Origin: Actinoallomurus oryzae
GTDB taxonomy: Bacteria > Actinomycetota > Actinomycetes > Streptosporangiales > Streptosporangiaceae
Reading direction: 5' to 3'
Length of the DNA: 64,000 nt
NCBI RefSeq assembly: GCF_039541955.1
Contig: NZ_BAABHF010000034.1
Coordinates: 1 to 64,000, forward strand
Shown piece by piece: positions 32,766 to 42,199 of this stretch. A program made the position numbers and the translations under genes. Position 1 is the stretch's first letter. Each line of letters begins with the position of its first letter. The notes beneath the pieces were generated by a model. The model was not told the origin of the DNA, did no database searches, and saw nothing but the letters and a program-made list of their open reading frames with translations.

Positions 32766-33428
32766 ATGCAGAAGTTCGACACCCCCGCCCCGATCGCCGC
32801 CGTCGTCCACATCCCGGCCGGACGCGTCCAGCTCATCGCCGCCGACCGGGCCGACACCGCGGTCGAGGTCCTGCCCGCGAACGCCGCCAAGGGCCGCGAC
32901 GTGAAGGCGGCGGAGCAGACCACGGTCGAGTACGCCGACGGCGTCCTGCGGATCGAGACTCCGGCGAAGAACCAGTACGTCGGCCCCTCCGGATCCATCG
33001 AGGTGACGGTCCAGCTGCCCGCCGGTTCCCGCATCGAGGCCAAGGCGGCCAGCGCCGAACTCCGGGCCGTGGGGCGGCTCGGCGACGTCGTCTTCGACGG
33101 CGCGTATCACCAGATCAAGATCGACGAGGCCGCGAGCGTCCGCCTCACCGCGACCGACGGCGACGTCGAGGTCGGCCGGCTGGGCGGCCCCGCGGAGATC
33201 AGCACCGCGAGAGGTGACATCCGGATCGCCGAGGCCGTGCGCGGCACGGTCGTGCTGCGCACCCAGTCCGGGGACATCTCGATCGGCGCCGCCGCCGGAG
33301 TCTCGGCCTCCCTGGACGCCGGCACCTCCTACGGCCGCGTCAGCAACTCCCTCAGGAACGACGGCACCGCCGAACTCGACATCCACGCGACCACCTCTCA
33401 CGGCGACATCACCGCCCGCAGCCTCTGA
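32766..33428 (+). CDS. DUF4097 beta-strand-repeat (putative adhesin-like) protein
   Basis: The 220-residue protein is almost entirely beta strands. From about residue 75 on, it shows repeating short turns such as SIEVTVQLPAGSRIEAKA, DGDVEV, RGDIRI, SGDISI and HGDITA, the pattern of the DUF4097 right-handed helix family. No signal peptide, so cytoplasmic. AGGGAGC precedes the ATG. It is followed after 11 bp by an alpha/beta hydrolase gene, with which it forms an operon opposite a MarR-type regulator. Confidence 0.88.
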   Translation: MQKFDTPAPIAAVVHIPAGRVQLIAADRADTAVEVLPANAAKGRDVKAAEQTTVEYADGVLRIETPAKNQYVGPSGSIEVTVQLPAGSRIEAKAASAELRAVGRLGDVVFDGAYHQIKIDEAASVRLTATDGDVEVGRLGGPAEISTARGDIRIAEAVRGTVVLRTQSGDISIGAAAGVSASLDAGTSYGRVSNSLRNDGTAELDIHATTSHGDITARSL

Positions 33429-33439
33429 GGAGCACCACC

Positions 33440-34264
33440 ATGACGAACACCACGGACAACGACACTCCCTCGACCGGTTCGAGGTGGACCGGCATGGTGC
33501 CGGTCGACGACACGGCCCTGGCCGTCACCGACACCGGCGGCCCCGGGACGCCGGTGGTCTACCTCAACGGCCAGTTCGCCACTCAGGGGTACTGGCGGCG
33601 GGTCCTGGCCGAACTCGGGACGGGGTGGCGGCACATCACCTACGACGAGCGGGCCCGCGGCAGATCGAAGCGTTCGGCCGACTACTCCTTCGAGGCCGCC
33701 GTCCGGGACGTCGATGCCGTTCTCGCGGCCAGGGGGGTGGACCGGGCGCTGCTGGTGGGCTGGTCCTACGGAGCATGCGTCGCCGCGCACTGGGCCAGGC
33801 GGAATCCCGGCCGTACCGTGGGCGCGGTCCTGGTCGACGGCGCTTTCCCGTACGACTGGCTGGACGAGGCCATGGAGCAGCGGATCCGGAAGCTGTTCCG
33901 GCGGATGGGCTGGTTCACGCCGTTGCTGCGCCCGACGGGCCTGACCCCGCGGATGACCGCCGAACAGCAGGCGGACAGCAACATCGAGCTCGGCAGGCTC
34001 TCCCGCGAGCGCGAACTGGGCCCCGTGCTGGACGACATCACCGTCCCGGTGCGGTATGTGGTCGCGTCGGGAACCTCCTTCGGAAGCCGCGGCGATGAGC
34101 AGGAGCGGATACGCACGAGCCTGGAGAAGGTGACCGCCCGCAACACGAACATCAAGATCAGCGCGAAGGTCGCCGGCAACCACGGTGCGATCCTGAAGAA
34201 GGATTTCCGGGCCGTGGCCGAGGCCGTACGCGAGGTCGCCGCCCTCGACCACGAGGAGCGCTGA
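33440..34264 (+). CDS. Alpha/beta hydrolase
   Basis: The 274-residue protein has the alpha/beta fold: YLNGQFATQGYW (oxyanion region, HG replaced by NG), TYDERARGRS, nucleophile elbow in LLVGWSYGACVA (Gly-Trp-Ser-Tyr-Gly), and a terminal His in AGNHGAILKK. The GWSYG elbow is common in epoxide-hydrolase/haloperoxidase-like families. GAGGAG precedes the ATG. Second gene of the DUF4097 operon. Substrate unknown. Confidence 0.85.
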   Translation: MTNTTDNDTPSTGSRWTGMVPVDDTALAVTDTGGPGTPVVYLNGQFATQGYWRRVLAELGTGWRHITYDERARGRSKRSADYSFEAAVRDVDAVLAARGVDRALLVGWSYGACVAAHWARRNPGRTVGAVLVDGAFPYDWLDEAMEQRIRKLFRRMGWFTPLLRPTGLTPRMTAEQQADSNIELGRLSRERELGPVLDDITVPVRYVVASGTSFGSRGDEQERIRTSLEKVTARNTNIKISAKVAGNHGAILKKDFRAVAEAVREVAALDHEER

Positions 34265-34400
34265 AGACCTGATCAGCAGACGGACGATCAGCCGGCCGAC
34301 TCCATCCCCACCGCCGTCTCCGCCGAAGACGAGCCCGTCACCCCGAGGTCAGCGCCGGTCGGAAAACCAGCGCTCGGGCGGTGGCGGGCGCGCCGGCCGC

Positions 34401-35594
34401 TCAACCCGGCGGTGTCTCCGTGAACGGTTCCGCGCTGAGCGTGCCGGCCAGCGCGACGGCTTCCCGGAGCCGGTCGACGACCGCTCCGGGGCCGAGTGCC
34501 CCGGCATAGGTCTGGTGGAGTCCGTTCTTGCGGATCCAGAGCTTGGTGGTGTTCCCGCGCCGGGCGACGTCGCGGATCTGCCGCAGAACGGGTTCGCCGA
34601 GGCCGGCGCCGCCGGTGACCCGTGGCTGACCGTCGTTTGCGCCGTCGACGTCCAGGTCGGGCAGCGATCGGGGCAGGAGGACCGTGATCTGCGTCGTCCG
34701 GGCGTACCGGGAGACGACGAACTGCCTTCCATCGAGGTGGCCCCGCAGAAGCCCCAGCGGCCGCCCGAACCAGTCCGCCGCCCTGGTCATGGACCCGATC
34801 GGCGGGCGGGCCGTCCAGCCCTGCTCGCGGGCGAGCCGTTCGAAGTCCGCGTCCGTGGCGTGTTCCGGCGCGGAATCGGGAACCGGATGCGCCGCCGGCG
34901 CCGGAGCCCGCACCGGGGACGCCGTGCCACCTGCCTTGTCCTCCTTGCGACCGGACAGCACCAGCGCCAGCCAGCCGAGGACCGCGGCCGGCACGCCCGG
35001 CAGTATCGTCCACAGCGGAATCCGGCCCAGATAAACCCATGGCGCGCTCACGGCAGAGGCCTTGTGCGCGGTGTAGACCCTGTTGCCGTGCCCCGCATAC
35101 CCGCGAATCGTGCCGCTCGTTCCGGCCTTGTCGTAGTCGGTCCAGGACAGTTTCAACGTGCCGCTGTGAACATGGCCGTCCTTGCTCGTCCAGGTCGCTC
35201 CGCCGCAGTCGGGATCGCTTGGCTTATGTGTGCGGGCGGTCACCGTGTAACGGCAATGGCCGAACTGGTAATGCACCGTGACGGGGGTTCCGTATTTTCG
35301 GACGTAGTTTGCCTCGTCGCCGTACCGTACGGCCAAGCCCAACAGCGCGAACAGGCTGAGCGCGGTGCCCAGGGCCGCCACTCCCGCTACGACCGCCAGG
35401 GCCACCGGGAAGTGACCGCGGCGGCGACCGTACCTCCTGACCGCCGCGGCCGGGAACACGAACGCCAGGAAGATGGGCAGTACCGCGCTGGCCACCGTCT
35501 GCAGCGCACTGATGTACAGGGTCAAGACGACCGCTACGGCGACGATCGAACAACCGACGCAACCCGCGCGCCTTTTCGCGTTTTGGCCGGCCAC
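34401..35594 (-). CDS. Membrane protein of unknown function
   Basis: The 397-residue protein has a basic Cys-containing N-terminus, hydrophobic helices at about 14-35, 38-50, 65-90 and 195-215, an extracellular-type loop with paired Cys (about 110-190, GHCRYTVTARTHKPSDPDCGG), and a soluble C-terminal domain of about 170 residues with a predicted alternation of strands and helices. No family recognised. GTG at 35594 is chosen for its GGAAGGG. A longer frame to 35711 adds a non-conserved-looking tail. No clear partner genes on either side. Confidence 0.7.
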   Translation of the reverse strand: MAGQNAKRRAGCVGCSIVAVAVVLTLYISALQTVASAVLPIFLAFVFPAAAVRRYGRRRGHFPVALAVVAGVAALGTALSLFALLGLAVRYGDEANYVRKYGTPVTVHYQFGHCRYTVTARTHKPSDPDCGGATWTSKDGHVHSGTLKLSWTDYDKAGTSGTIRGYAGHGNRVYTAHKASAVSAPWVYLGRIPLWTILPGVPAAVLGWLALVLSGRKEDKAGGTASPVRAPAPAAHPVPDSAPEHATDADFERLAREQGWTARPPIGSMTRAADWFGRPLGLLRGHLDGRQFVVSRYARTTQITVLLPRSLPDLDVDGANDGQPRVTGGAGLGEPVLRQIRDVARRGNTTKLWIRKNGLHQTYAGALGPGAVVDRLREAVALAGTLSAEPFTETPPG

Positions 35595-35781
35595 ACCCTG
35601 CCCTTCCTTCGGGCCTAACGGGCGGCTCAGCGTACGCAGCGCCGGTATAGATCCGGTATATGCCCGGTACGTGAGCGCCACGGCCTGCTCGCAGGCGAAG
35701 AAGCGACGCACACCACCGGGCCGACCCCCCGAGCCGTGAGTGAACTGGTGGCCCGCGACCCGGCCGCCCAGGTCAGAGGAT

Positions 35782-36843
35782 TCAGCGGGTTGCGGCTTGT
35801 CCGGCCGGGGTCGTCTGGGCGCCGATCGCGTGCATCAGCATGGGGAAGGACCGGTGCAGATCCCGCTGCCAGTACTGCCAGGCGTGGTGGCCTGGTCCGT
35901 AGAAGTCGGTGGTGACGGGCACGTGCGCCTGCCGCAGTGCGTGGACGAAGTTGCGGGATTCGGCGTAGACCTCGGCTTCGGTGCGGTCGGTGGTCTGCGA
36001 GGACCCGTCGTACGGGCCGCCGGGCTGTCCGTTGCCGGACGCGACGAACAGCTTGACCCCGTGCAGGAGATCAGCGTGATCGGTGGGGTCGTTCGCCTCC
36101 CAGACGGCGCGCTGAGCGACGGGGTCGCCCCAGAGAGCATCCGGGTAGAGGTACGCGAGCACGCCGTCGGGATCGCTGAGCGGGTCCAGGACGCCGCTGT
36201 AGGAGGCGGCGGCGCGGAACAGGCCCGTCTCGGCGTATTTCATCGCTCCGTACCCGCCCATGGACAGGCCGGCGACCGCCCGTCTCGGGCCGGCTTGAAA
36301 CCCGCGTTCCAGGATCTGGCGTAGCTCGGTGAGATGGAACGTCTCCCAGCGGGGCGAGCCGCCGCTGCCCCCGTTCCACCAGTCGGAGTAGAAGCCGTCG
36401 GTGCCGGCCTCGGGCATGACCACGAGTACGTCCGTCCTGGCGGTCAGGCGCTCCACGTCCGTGGAGCGCGTCCAGCTGACGTAACTGTCGCAGCATCCGT
36501 GCAGGAGGTAGAGGACCGGCCAGCGCTTGTGCGGGCGGGCCTTCGCGTCGGGGGGCAGGAGGAGCCGCACCTGCTCATTGCCCGCCATCGCCGGCGAATC
36601 GATGGTCAGGTCGAGCGTGCGCTCGTCGATCCATTGCCGCGCCACGACATGCGCCCCATCGTCAGCGGCGGCGGCCCTGGGCGGCGCCGCATGAGGGCTG
36701 GCGCCGGCGCCGGCCGGCGTTGCCACCGCGGTCAGGCACGCCAGCGCTGCGGCCATCACCAGACCGGCCAGCCGTGGGACCGCGCGCCTTTCGTGGCCCT
36801 GTCCCGACCCCGGCGTTCGGGCTTCCCGACGATCCGCACTCAT
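35782..36843 (-). CDS. Secreted esterase (antigen 85/esterase D-like fold)
   Basis: The 353-residue protein has a signal peptide (basic start, hydrophobic LAGLVMAAALACLTAVATPAGA). The esterase domain has VLYLLHGCCDSYVSW (oxyanion), the nucleophile in VAGLSMGGYGAMK and the late His in YGPGHHAWQYW. This is the family that includes mycolyltransferase antigen 85 and S-formylglutathione hydrolase. The organism need not make mycolates, so a simple exported acyl esterase is the better guess. The ATG at 36843 is preceded by GAGGAGG seven bases upstream. Confidence 0.88.
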   Translation of the reverse strand: MSADRREARTPGSGQGHERRAVPRLAGLVMAAALACLTAVATPAGAGASPHAAPPRAAAADDGAHVVARQWIDERTLDLTIDSPAMAGNEQVRLLLPPDAKARPHKRWPVLYLLHGCCDSYVSWTRSTDVERLTARTDVLVVMPEAGTDGFYSDWWNGGSGGSPRWETFHLTELRQILERGFQAGPRRAVAGLSMGGYGAMKYAETGLFRAAASYSGVLDPLSDPDGVLAYLYPDALWGDPVAQRAVWEANDPTDHADLLHGVKLFVASGNGQPGGPYDGSSQTTDRTEAEVYAESRNFVHALRQAHVPVTTDFYGPGHHAWQYWQRDLHRSFPMLMHAIGAQTTPAGQAATR

Positions 36844-37180
36844 CCGAGGCCTCCTCGTTCTCCCCGCGCTGACGCAGGCTCGGCGCACCGTTCTCGCCGC
36901 CTCGCGTCGGCCGGTGCCGCCGTGATCGTCTGCCGCGCCGCACCCCGGGTGAAGCCTTTGACCACATCCAGCCAAGCCCGGTGCTGGACCGAGCACCCCG
37001 GCCGGCCTTCAGGCCGGAGCGGAGCCCGGGAACTCGTCAAGTTCCGACCGCGCCCGGCGACGCGGCCGAGGCCGCTCCCGAAGCCGGTCGTCGACGTGGC
37101 TCAGCGGAGGAGCGCTCCGACCCGGGTGGCCAGGTGGACGCGGCACGGGTGTCCTTCGTCGGCGATCCGCATACTCGATA
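36844..37180. other. 337-bp region without a recognised gene
   Basis: Promoter region for the leftward esterase at its left end. The right end leads into the small plus-strand gene at 37181. No convincing reading frame, RNA or repeat was seen in between. Confidence 0.4.
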
Positions 37181-37438
37181 GTGTGTTCGAATGTGGCGCG
37201 AGAATCGGAGTGGCTTGCGCCGGGCGTCCGCGTCAAGCGCAGCGGGCGGCTCGTGTTCCTGCTGGCGTGGAAGCGTGACAAGTACGGCCGCTGGTGGGGG
37301 CATGTTGCCTGGCTGGCCCGCGAGCAGGTCACGTGGCGGGGAGTCGACGTGTGGATGCTCGCCGACGACCTGGAGCGCGTGGACGGTGAGGACTACCGGC
37401 GCGTGCCAAGGCGCTTCGCCGACGACTCGCCCTTCTGA
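37181..37438 (+). CDS. Small hypothetical protein
   Basis: Eighty-five residues from a GTG at 37181 (alternative GTG at 37193). Basic and aromatic-rich, with VRVKRSGRLVFLLAWKRDKYGRWWGHVAWL, a two-stranded sheet pattern. No membrane span or known motif. Composition and codon use look real. Similar short Trp-rich proteins occur as unassigned genes in actinomycetes. No operon partner. Confidence 0.5.
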   Translation: MCSNVARESEWLAPGVRVKRSGRLVFLLAWKRDKYGRWWGHVAWLAREQVTWRGVDVWMLADDLERVDGEDYRRVPRRFADDSPF

Positions 37439-37716
37439 CTGAGCCGAGCACCGGCCGGTGGGGGACAGGCAGAGCACACGCTTCATGTTGAGGCAGGTGA
37501 TCTCCGGCAGCCCACCGTCCAAGGACTCCCGGCGCGGCTCGCCGAGGAGACGCCGAGCTGCGCGCCCACCTCGCGTCCGCGCGTGAGCGATTCCTCGGGG
37601 TCCGTCATCGCCACTGGCCGTCTTGCGCCGGCGAGTGCGGAGTTTGACTGGACGCCCGAACCCTCGCTAATTTACGTTACGTTCCAGTTTCGTTTCGCTA
37701 ACCGAGGAGGTGGGCG

Positions 37717-38316
37717 ATGTCGGATGGGCGCAGGCCCGCGCCAGCGCGCGGCAGGCCTCGGGACGCCGGTCGTGACGTCGCGATCCTTGAGGCGACGCTG
37801 CTGGTGCTGACCGAGGTCGGATACGACCGGCTGACGATCGATGCGGTCGCGGCCCGGGCCGGGGTCGGCAAGCCGACGGTCTACCGGCGCTATCCGGGCA
37901 AGGCCGCTCTGGTGGCCGCGGCGGTCGAACACCGCGTGCCGGGAACGCCACCGGCCACCCCGCCGGGCGACCTGCGTGCGGCACTGCTGTTGACCGTACG
38001 GTGGCTGGCCGATCAGATCGCCGAACAGGAGATCGGGCTACTCGGCGCTCTGTTCACCGGCATGCGCAACGACCCCGGCCTCGCCGCGGAGATGCGGCGG
38101 ATCCTGCGCCGGGATGAAGCGGCGATGACCGAGGAGCCGTTCCGCAGTGCCGTCGAGAGCGGTGAGTGGTTGGTGCCCGGTGCGGCCGAACTGTTCGCCG
38201 AGATCGCCCCGGCCGTCATCGTGCACCGGCTCATCTTCGCCGGCCGGCCCTGTGACCAGCCGTTCCTGGAGCACCTCGTCGACGACGTCCTCCTCCCGCT
38301 ACTCCAAAGGCGATAG
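37717..38316 (+). CDS. TetR-family transcriptional regulator
   Basis: The 199-residue protein has an N-terminal TetR HTH (about 20-65, ILEATLLVLTEVGYDRLTIDAVAARAGVGKPTVYRRYPGKAALV) and a C-terminal ligand domain of the TetR_C_11-like type. GAGGAGG precedes the ATG. The A+T-rich stretch upstream (37670-37700, repeats of CGTT) is the probable operator. The NmrA-type oxidoreductase follows 81 bp downstream on the same strand and is the probable target with the epoxide hydrolase. Confidence 0.9.
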   Translation: MSDGRRPAPARGRPRDAGRDVAILEATLLVLTEVGYDRLTIDAVAARAGVGKPTVYRRYPGKAALVAAAVEHRVPGTPPATPPGDLRAALLLTVRWLADQIAEQEIGLLGALFTGMRNDPGLAAEMRRILRRDEAAMTEEPFRSAVESGEWLVPGAAELFAEIAPAVIVHRLIFAGRPCDQPFLEHLVDDVLLPLLQRR

Positions 38317-38397
38317 CCGCCACCCGCCACACCAGGGCCCGTGGCCCTGGCGCGTGACCGCCGCGATCCCGTGAGACCACCGACAGGAGAACTGATC

Positions 38398-39273
38398 ATG
38401 ATCGTCATCACCGGCGCGACCGGCGCGCTCAACGGCGCCACCGTCGAACACCTGCTCAAGCTGGTCCCCGCCGACCAGATCGGCGTCAGCGTGCGCGACG
38501 TCGCCAAGGCTAGGCACCTCGCCGACCGCGGCGTACGCGTGCGGCGCGGCTCCTACGACGACCCGGACGCCCTGCGTGACTCGTTCGAAGGCGCCGAGCA
38601 AGTGTTGCTGGTCTCCTCCAACGACCCCACCGCCGACGCCGTCGCCCTGCACCGCACCGCCATCGAAGCCGCGGTCGCAGCCGGCGCGCAGCGCATCCTC
38701 TACACCAGCCACCAGGGCGCCGGTCTCGACAGCCCGTTCCCGCCCGCAGGCGACCACGCCGCCACCGAAGCGCTCCTCGCCGGCACCGGCATCGCCTGGA
38801 CCTCACTGCGCAACGGTTTCTACGCTCACAGTCTGGACTGGTTCCTCGGCCCCTGGCAGCAGACCGGAACCATCACCGCCCCGGCCGACGGCCCCGTCTC
38901 CTGGACCGACCGCGCCGATGCCGCCGAAGCCGCCGCGCTCATCCTCGCCGGAGACCGCTCTTTCGAGGGCCCGATCACCGTCACCGCTCCCGACGCCGTC
39001 ACGTTCGACGACATCGCCCAGATCGCCTCCACCCTCACCGGCCGCACCATCGAACGGGTCGTCGTCGACGACGAGCAGTGGATCGCCGACCAGGTCGCAG
39101 CGGGCTCCTCGGAGGCCATGGCCCGCATGCTGCTCACCCTCTTCCAGGCCTCCCGCCAGGGCCGCTTCGCCGGAGTCGACCCGCTCCTGGCCGAACTCCT
39201 CGGTCGCGCCCCGCGCTCGGTCGCCGACCTGCTCACCGACCGCATCACCGGACAAAGCCCCAGCGGCCACTGA
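38398..39273 (+). CDS. NmrA-like NAD(P)-binding oxidoreductase
   Basis: The 291-residue atypical short-chain dehydrogenase has an N-terminal Rossmann motif IVITGATGALNGATVEHLL (Gly-rich GATGALNG) and YTSHQGAG. The classical Tyr-x-x-x-Lys is absent, as in NmrA/quinone oxidoreductase 2-type proteins that bind NADP and sense redox state or reduce quinones. AGGAGAAC precedes the ATG at 38398. Downstream of a TetR regulator and 203 bp upstream of an epoxide hydrolase. Confidence 0.85.
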   Translation: MIVITGATGALNGATVEHLLKLVPADQIGVSVRDVAKARHLADRGVRVRRGSYDDPDALRDSFEGAEQVLLVSSNDPTADAVALHRTAIEAAVAAGAQRILYTSHQGAGLDSPFPPAGDHAATEALLAGTGIAWTSLRNGFYAHSLDWFLGPWQQTGTITAPADGPVSWTDRADAAEAAALILAGDRSFEGPITVTAPDAVTFDDIAQIASTLTGRTIERVVVDDEQWIADQVAAGSSEAMARMLLTLFQASRQGRFAGVDPLLAELLGRAPRSVADLLTDRITGQSPSGH

Positions 39274-39485
39274 CCCTCGGGCCGGACGCGACCATCGCCT
39301 CGATCGCCCGGCCGCCCAGTGTGAGTAGAGCGCCCGGCGATCTTGCTCCGCATCATGTTGGTCATCGCCTTCGCTACGGCGCCGAACCGCAGCGCCGTCG
39401 GCGCGGGCGATGCCGGGACCCGTCCCGGGGCGTGCGGCCAGCATCGCGCGATCCGGTCTCCGAGCCCGGGCGTAGCATGCACGAA

Positions 39486-40688
39486 ATGGCGACTTGGGCT
39501 GATGAGAGCATCCACTCGTTCCGTATCGACGTCCCCCAGAGCGATCTGGACGATCTCCATGAGCGTCTTGACCGTACCCGCTGGCCCGACGAGTTGCCGG
39601 GTGTGGGCTGGTCCTATGGCGTCCCGCGCGACTATCTCAAGGAGCTGGCGCACTACTGGCGGCACGTGTACGACTGGCGGGCCGCGGAGGCCGAGTTGAA
39701 TCAATGGCCGCAGTACACCACCGCGATCGACGGTGCGAACATCCATTTCGCCCATCTCCGCTCGCCGGAACCGGATGCGACCCCGCTGCTCATGACGCAC
39801 GGCTGGCCCGGCTCGATCGTCGAGTTCACCGAGGTGGCCGGCCCGCTCACTGACCCACGCGCGCACGGCGGCGACCCGGCCGACGCGTTCCACCTGGTGC
39901 TCCCGAGCATCCCCGGGTTCGGCCTGTCCGGACCGACGACGCAACCGGGCTGGGAGTTCAAGCGAGTGGCCGCGGCGTTCGCCGAGCTGATGGCGCGTCT
40001 GGGCTACGCACAATACGGAGTACAGGGCGGCGACTGGGGAGCCGTCATCTCCCGCGAGCTCGGCCGTACCCGGCCCGATCGGGTCATCGGTGTCCATCTG
40101 AACCTGTTGCCGGATTCCTTCCAGGCCCAAGAACCCGACGCCGAGGAACTGGCGGCGCTAACCCCTGACGAGCGCGAGCGCACGCTGGCCTCCTGGGAAC
40201 GCCTCAAGGCGTGGAGCCGTGAGCGCCAGGGGTATGCCGACCTCCAGGCCACCCGGCCGCAGACCTTGGCGTACGGCCTGACCGACTCACCGGTGGGTCA
40301 GCTGGCCTGGATTGCGGAAAAGTTCAAGGAGTGGACGGACTCCAAAGACCGTCCGGAGGACGCCGTCGACCGCGACCGGATGCTGACGAACGTGATGCTC
40401 TACTGGCTGACCGGCACAGCCGGCTCCTCAGCACGCATCTACTACGAACGGGCACACGCCGACTACTGGGGCACGCCCCCTGAGCCGTCGACGGCGCCGA
40501 CCGCGCTGGCCGTCTTCCCGCGGGACAATTTCGTCCCGCTGCGGCATATCGCGGACCGTACGAACACCATCGTGCAGTGGACGGAGTACGAGCAGGGCGG
40601 GCATTTCGCAGCGATGGAGCAACCGGAGCTTCTGGTCGGCGACGTCAGGACGTTCTTCCGGAAACTCCGCGAGACCGCGCCCAAGTGA
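39486..40688 (+). CDS. Epoxide hydrolase (N-terminal EHN domain type)
   Basis: The 400-residue protein has an N-terminal EHN lid (1-95, with IHSFRIDVPQSDLDDLHERLDRTRWP). The alpha/beta hydrolase core has the oxyanion HGWPGS (105-110), the nucleophile Asp183 in VQGGDWGAVISR and the catalytic His near residue 376 in GGHFAAMEQP. It opens epoxides to diols. An ATG at 39477 would add three residues. The 203-bp gap upstream shows no gene. May act with the NmrA-type protein in detoxifying xenobiotics. Confidence 0.9.
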   Translation: MATWADESIHSFRIDVPQSDLDDLHERLDRTRWPDELPGVGWSYGVPRDYLKELAHYWRHVYDWRAAEAELNQWPQYTTAIDGANIHFAHLRSPEPDATPLLMTHGWPGSIVEFTEVAGPLTDPRAHGGDPADAFHLVLPSIPGFGLSGPTTQPGWEFKRVAAAFAELMARLGYAQYGVQGGDWGAVISRELGRTRPDRVIGVHLNLLPDSFQAQEPDAEELAALTPDERERTLASWERLKAWSRERQGYADLQATRPQTLAYGLTDSPVGQLAWIAEKFKEWTDSKDRPEDAVDRDRMLTNVMLYWLTGTAGSSARIYYERAHADYWGTPPEPSTAPTALAVFPRDNFVPLRHIADRTNTIVQWTEYEQGGHFAAMEQPELLVGDVRTFFRKLRETAPK

Positions 40689-40748
40689 CTCGGCCCGGCG
40701 GAGTGATGCCTGGCCCGGTCGCGAGCCGTCGGCAACGGCGGCGCTCAT

Positions 40749-41243
40749 TCACACCACCTGGAAGATTTTGTATGCGATCCCGCCCTCGACGAGGTAGCCC
40801 GATCCCACGCAGACGATGTCGTTCAGCCACGCATGCGACTCGGCGCCCGTCTCAAAAAGCGGATTCGTCCTGAAGTAGTAGCGAGACGGGGATACCCGGT
40901 GCCTGGTGGCGTGGTCGGCCATTTCCGCGCGCAGTTCCGGCGGGGTGGTGTAGCGACCGCCGTAGGTCATGTGCAGCAGGGCTCCGTCGTCTGTCCGCAG
41001 GGCGAGCCGGACGTCCAGGAGCATGGCGCCGTCGGGGCGGAACAGTGCCCAGTCACCGCCGCCCGGCAGGACTTCGCCGCGCAGTCTCGGGCCCTCGAAC
41101 GTTCCGCCGGCGGAGCCGAACAGGACGCGTTGCCCGACCGGTCCCCTGCCGAAGTTCAGCCGCGGGTTCAGATCGACCACGATGTCAAAGAGGAACTCCG
41201 TCTGGATTTCCCCGACGTCCTTCACGCGTGGGTCTGCAAGCAT
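40749..41243 (-). CDS. DUF3237 family protein
   Basis: The 164-residue protein is a single beta-barrel-like domain: FLFDIVVDLNP, GPRLRGEVLPGGGDW, LLDVRLALRTDDGALLHMTYGGRY and YYFRTNPLFETGAESHAWLN are hallmarks of DUF3237. Function unknown; the family often sits in aromatic or lipid catabolic clusters. Its 5' end overlaps, in another frame, the end of a SnoaL-like stub (41222-41413). Converges on the epoxide hydrolase gene. Confidence 0.88.
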   Translation of the reverse strand: MLADPRVKDVGEIQTEFLFDIVVDLNPRLNFGRGPVGQRVLFGSAGGTFEGPRLRGEVLPGGGDWALFRPDGAMLLDVRLALRTDDGALLHMTYGGRYTTPPELRAEMADHATRHRVSPSRYYFRTNPLFETGAESHAWLNDIVCVGSGYLVEGGIAYKIFQVV

Positions 41244-41413
41244 GCGGAGTCACCTTTCGTTGCTGGAGTCCGCCGGCCACGGGCCGTCGTCCCGAAGGCC
41301 GGGTTCTCCAGCACCATCTCCGGGTGGAGCAGTGCCAGGGCCGCAGGGATGTCTTGGTGACTCTTGGCGACGGCCAGTGCCTGCGCCGGCTCGAACATGC
41401 GATCGCCGTCCAT
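41222..41413 (-). pseudogene. Truncated SnoaL/NTF2-like gene
   Basis: Sixty-three residues beginning at an ATG with a good GGAGGG. Residues 8-45 (FEPAQALAVAKSHQDIPAAL through HPEMVLENPAFGTTARG) match the first helix and strand of SnoaL-like proteins, which normally run to about 130 residues. The frame then enters unrelated sequence (RRTPATKGDSACLQTHA) and stops inside the start of the DUF3237 gene. The rest of the domain is gone, so a deletion probably joined the two. It shares a divergent promoter with a TetR gene. Confidence 0.6.
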
Positions 41414-41447
41414 CGTCAACCCTCCGTTGGCGGTGAGGACCGAAACA

Positions 41448-41467
41448 ATACGTACGTTCGTACGTAT
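41448..41467. promoter_or_regulatory. Perfect 20-bp palindrome, TetR operator
   Basis: ATACGTACG-TT-CGTACGTAT, nine-base perfect arms, lies in the 74-bp divergent region between the SnoaL stub/DUF3237 operon and the TetR gene at 41488. It overlaps where either promoter's core should be. Confidence 0.7.
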
Positions 41468-41487
41468 AGGCAAGCGGCTGTGGCACG

Positions 41488-42123
41488 ATGGAGGAGATGA
41501 GCGACAACGTCCCGCCCCCCGGCGCCGCGGTCACCGACGGGCGCCTGCTGCGCGGCGCCCGATCACGGCGGGCCATCACCCGGCACGCCGTCGACATCGC
41601 GTCGTTGGAGGGGCTCAACGGTCTCAGCCTCGGCCGGCTGGCCACGGACCTCGGACTGAGCAAGAGCGGCGTCCAGACCCTGTTCAAGACGAAGGAGAAC
41701 CTGTACCTGGCCACGGTCGAAGCGGCACGCGAACTGTTCCTCGACGCTGTCGTGCGCCCAGCGCAGGCCGCGCCTCCGGGAGCAGCGCGGGTGCGCGCCC
41801 TGATCGACCACTGGATCGACTATGCGGAAAAGCCGCTGTTCACCGGCGGCTGCTTCTGGGCGGCCAACCTGCCCGACTTCGACAGCCGCCCCGGTCCCGT
41901 CCGGGACGCCCTGGCGGGCCAGCACCAAGACTGGCTGTCCCTCATCTCCGCACAGCTGCGACACGCGCTGAACGCCGGCGAGATCGCCTCCATCGACCCC
42001 GATCTGGCCGCCTTCCAGGCCGACGCGGTCCTCAACGCGACCAATACCGCCCTGCGCCTGGGTGATCGCGACGCACCCGGCAGAGCCCGCCGTGTGATCG
42101 ACGGCTTCCTCACCCGCCCTTGA
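41488..42123 (+). CDS. TetR-family transcriptional regulator
   Basis: The 211-residue protein has a TetR HTH at about 28-72 (ITRHAVDIASLEGLNGLSLGRLATDLGLSKSGVQTLFKTKENLYL) and a C-terminal TetR_C-type ligand domain with CFWAANLPDFDSRPGP. A second ATG at 41497 lies directly after GGAGGAG. The palindrome upstream at 41448 is the likely autoregulatory operator, also covering the divergent SnoaL-stub/DUF3237 transcript. Confidence 0.9.
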   Translation: MEEMSDNVPPPGAAVTDGRLLRGARSRRAITRHAVDIASLEGLNGLSLGRLATDLGLSKSGVQTLFKTKENLYLATVEAARELFLDAVVRPAQAAPPGAARVRALIDHWIDYAEKPLFTGGCFWAANLPDFDSRPGPVRDALAGQHQDWLSLISAQLRHALNAGEIASIDPDLAAFQADAVLNATNTALRLGDRDAPGRARRVIDGFLTRP

Positions 42124-42199
42124 ACGGGCGTTCCACCTCCCCGGGCGCTCACCGATCGACGCAGATGCGACGGCGGGCCTTCGGCGGAGATGACAAGGC

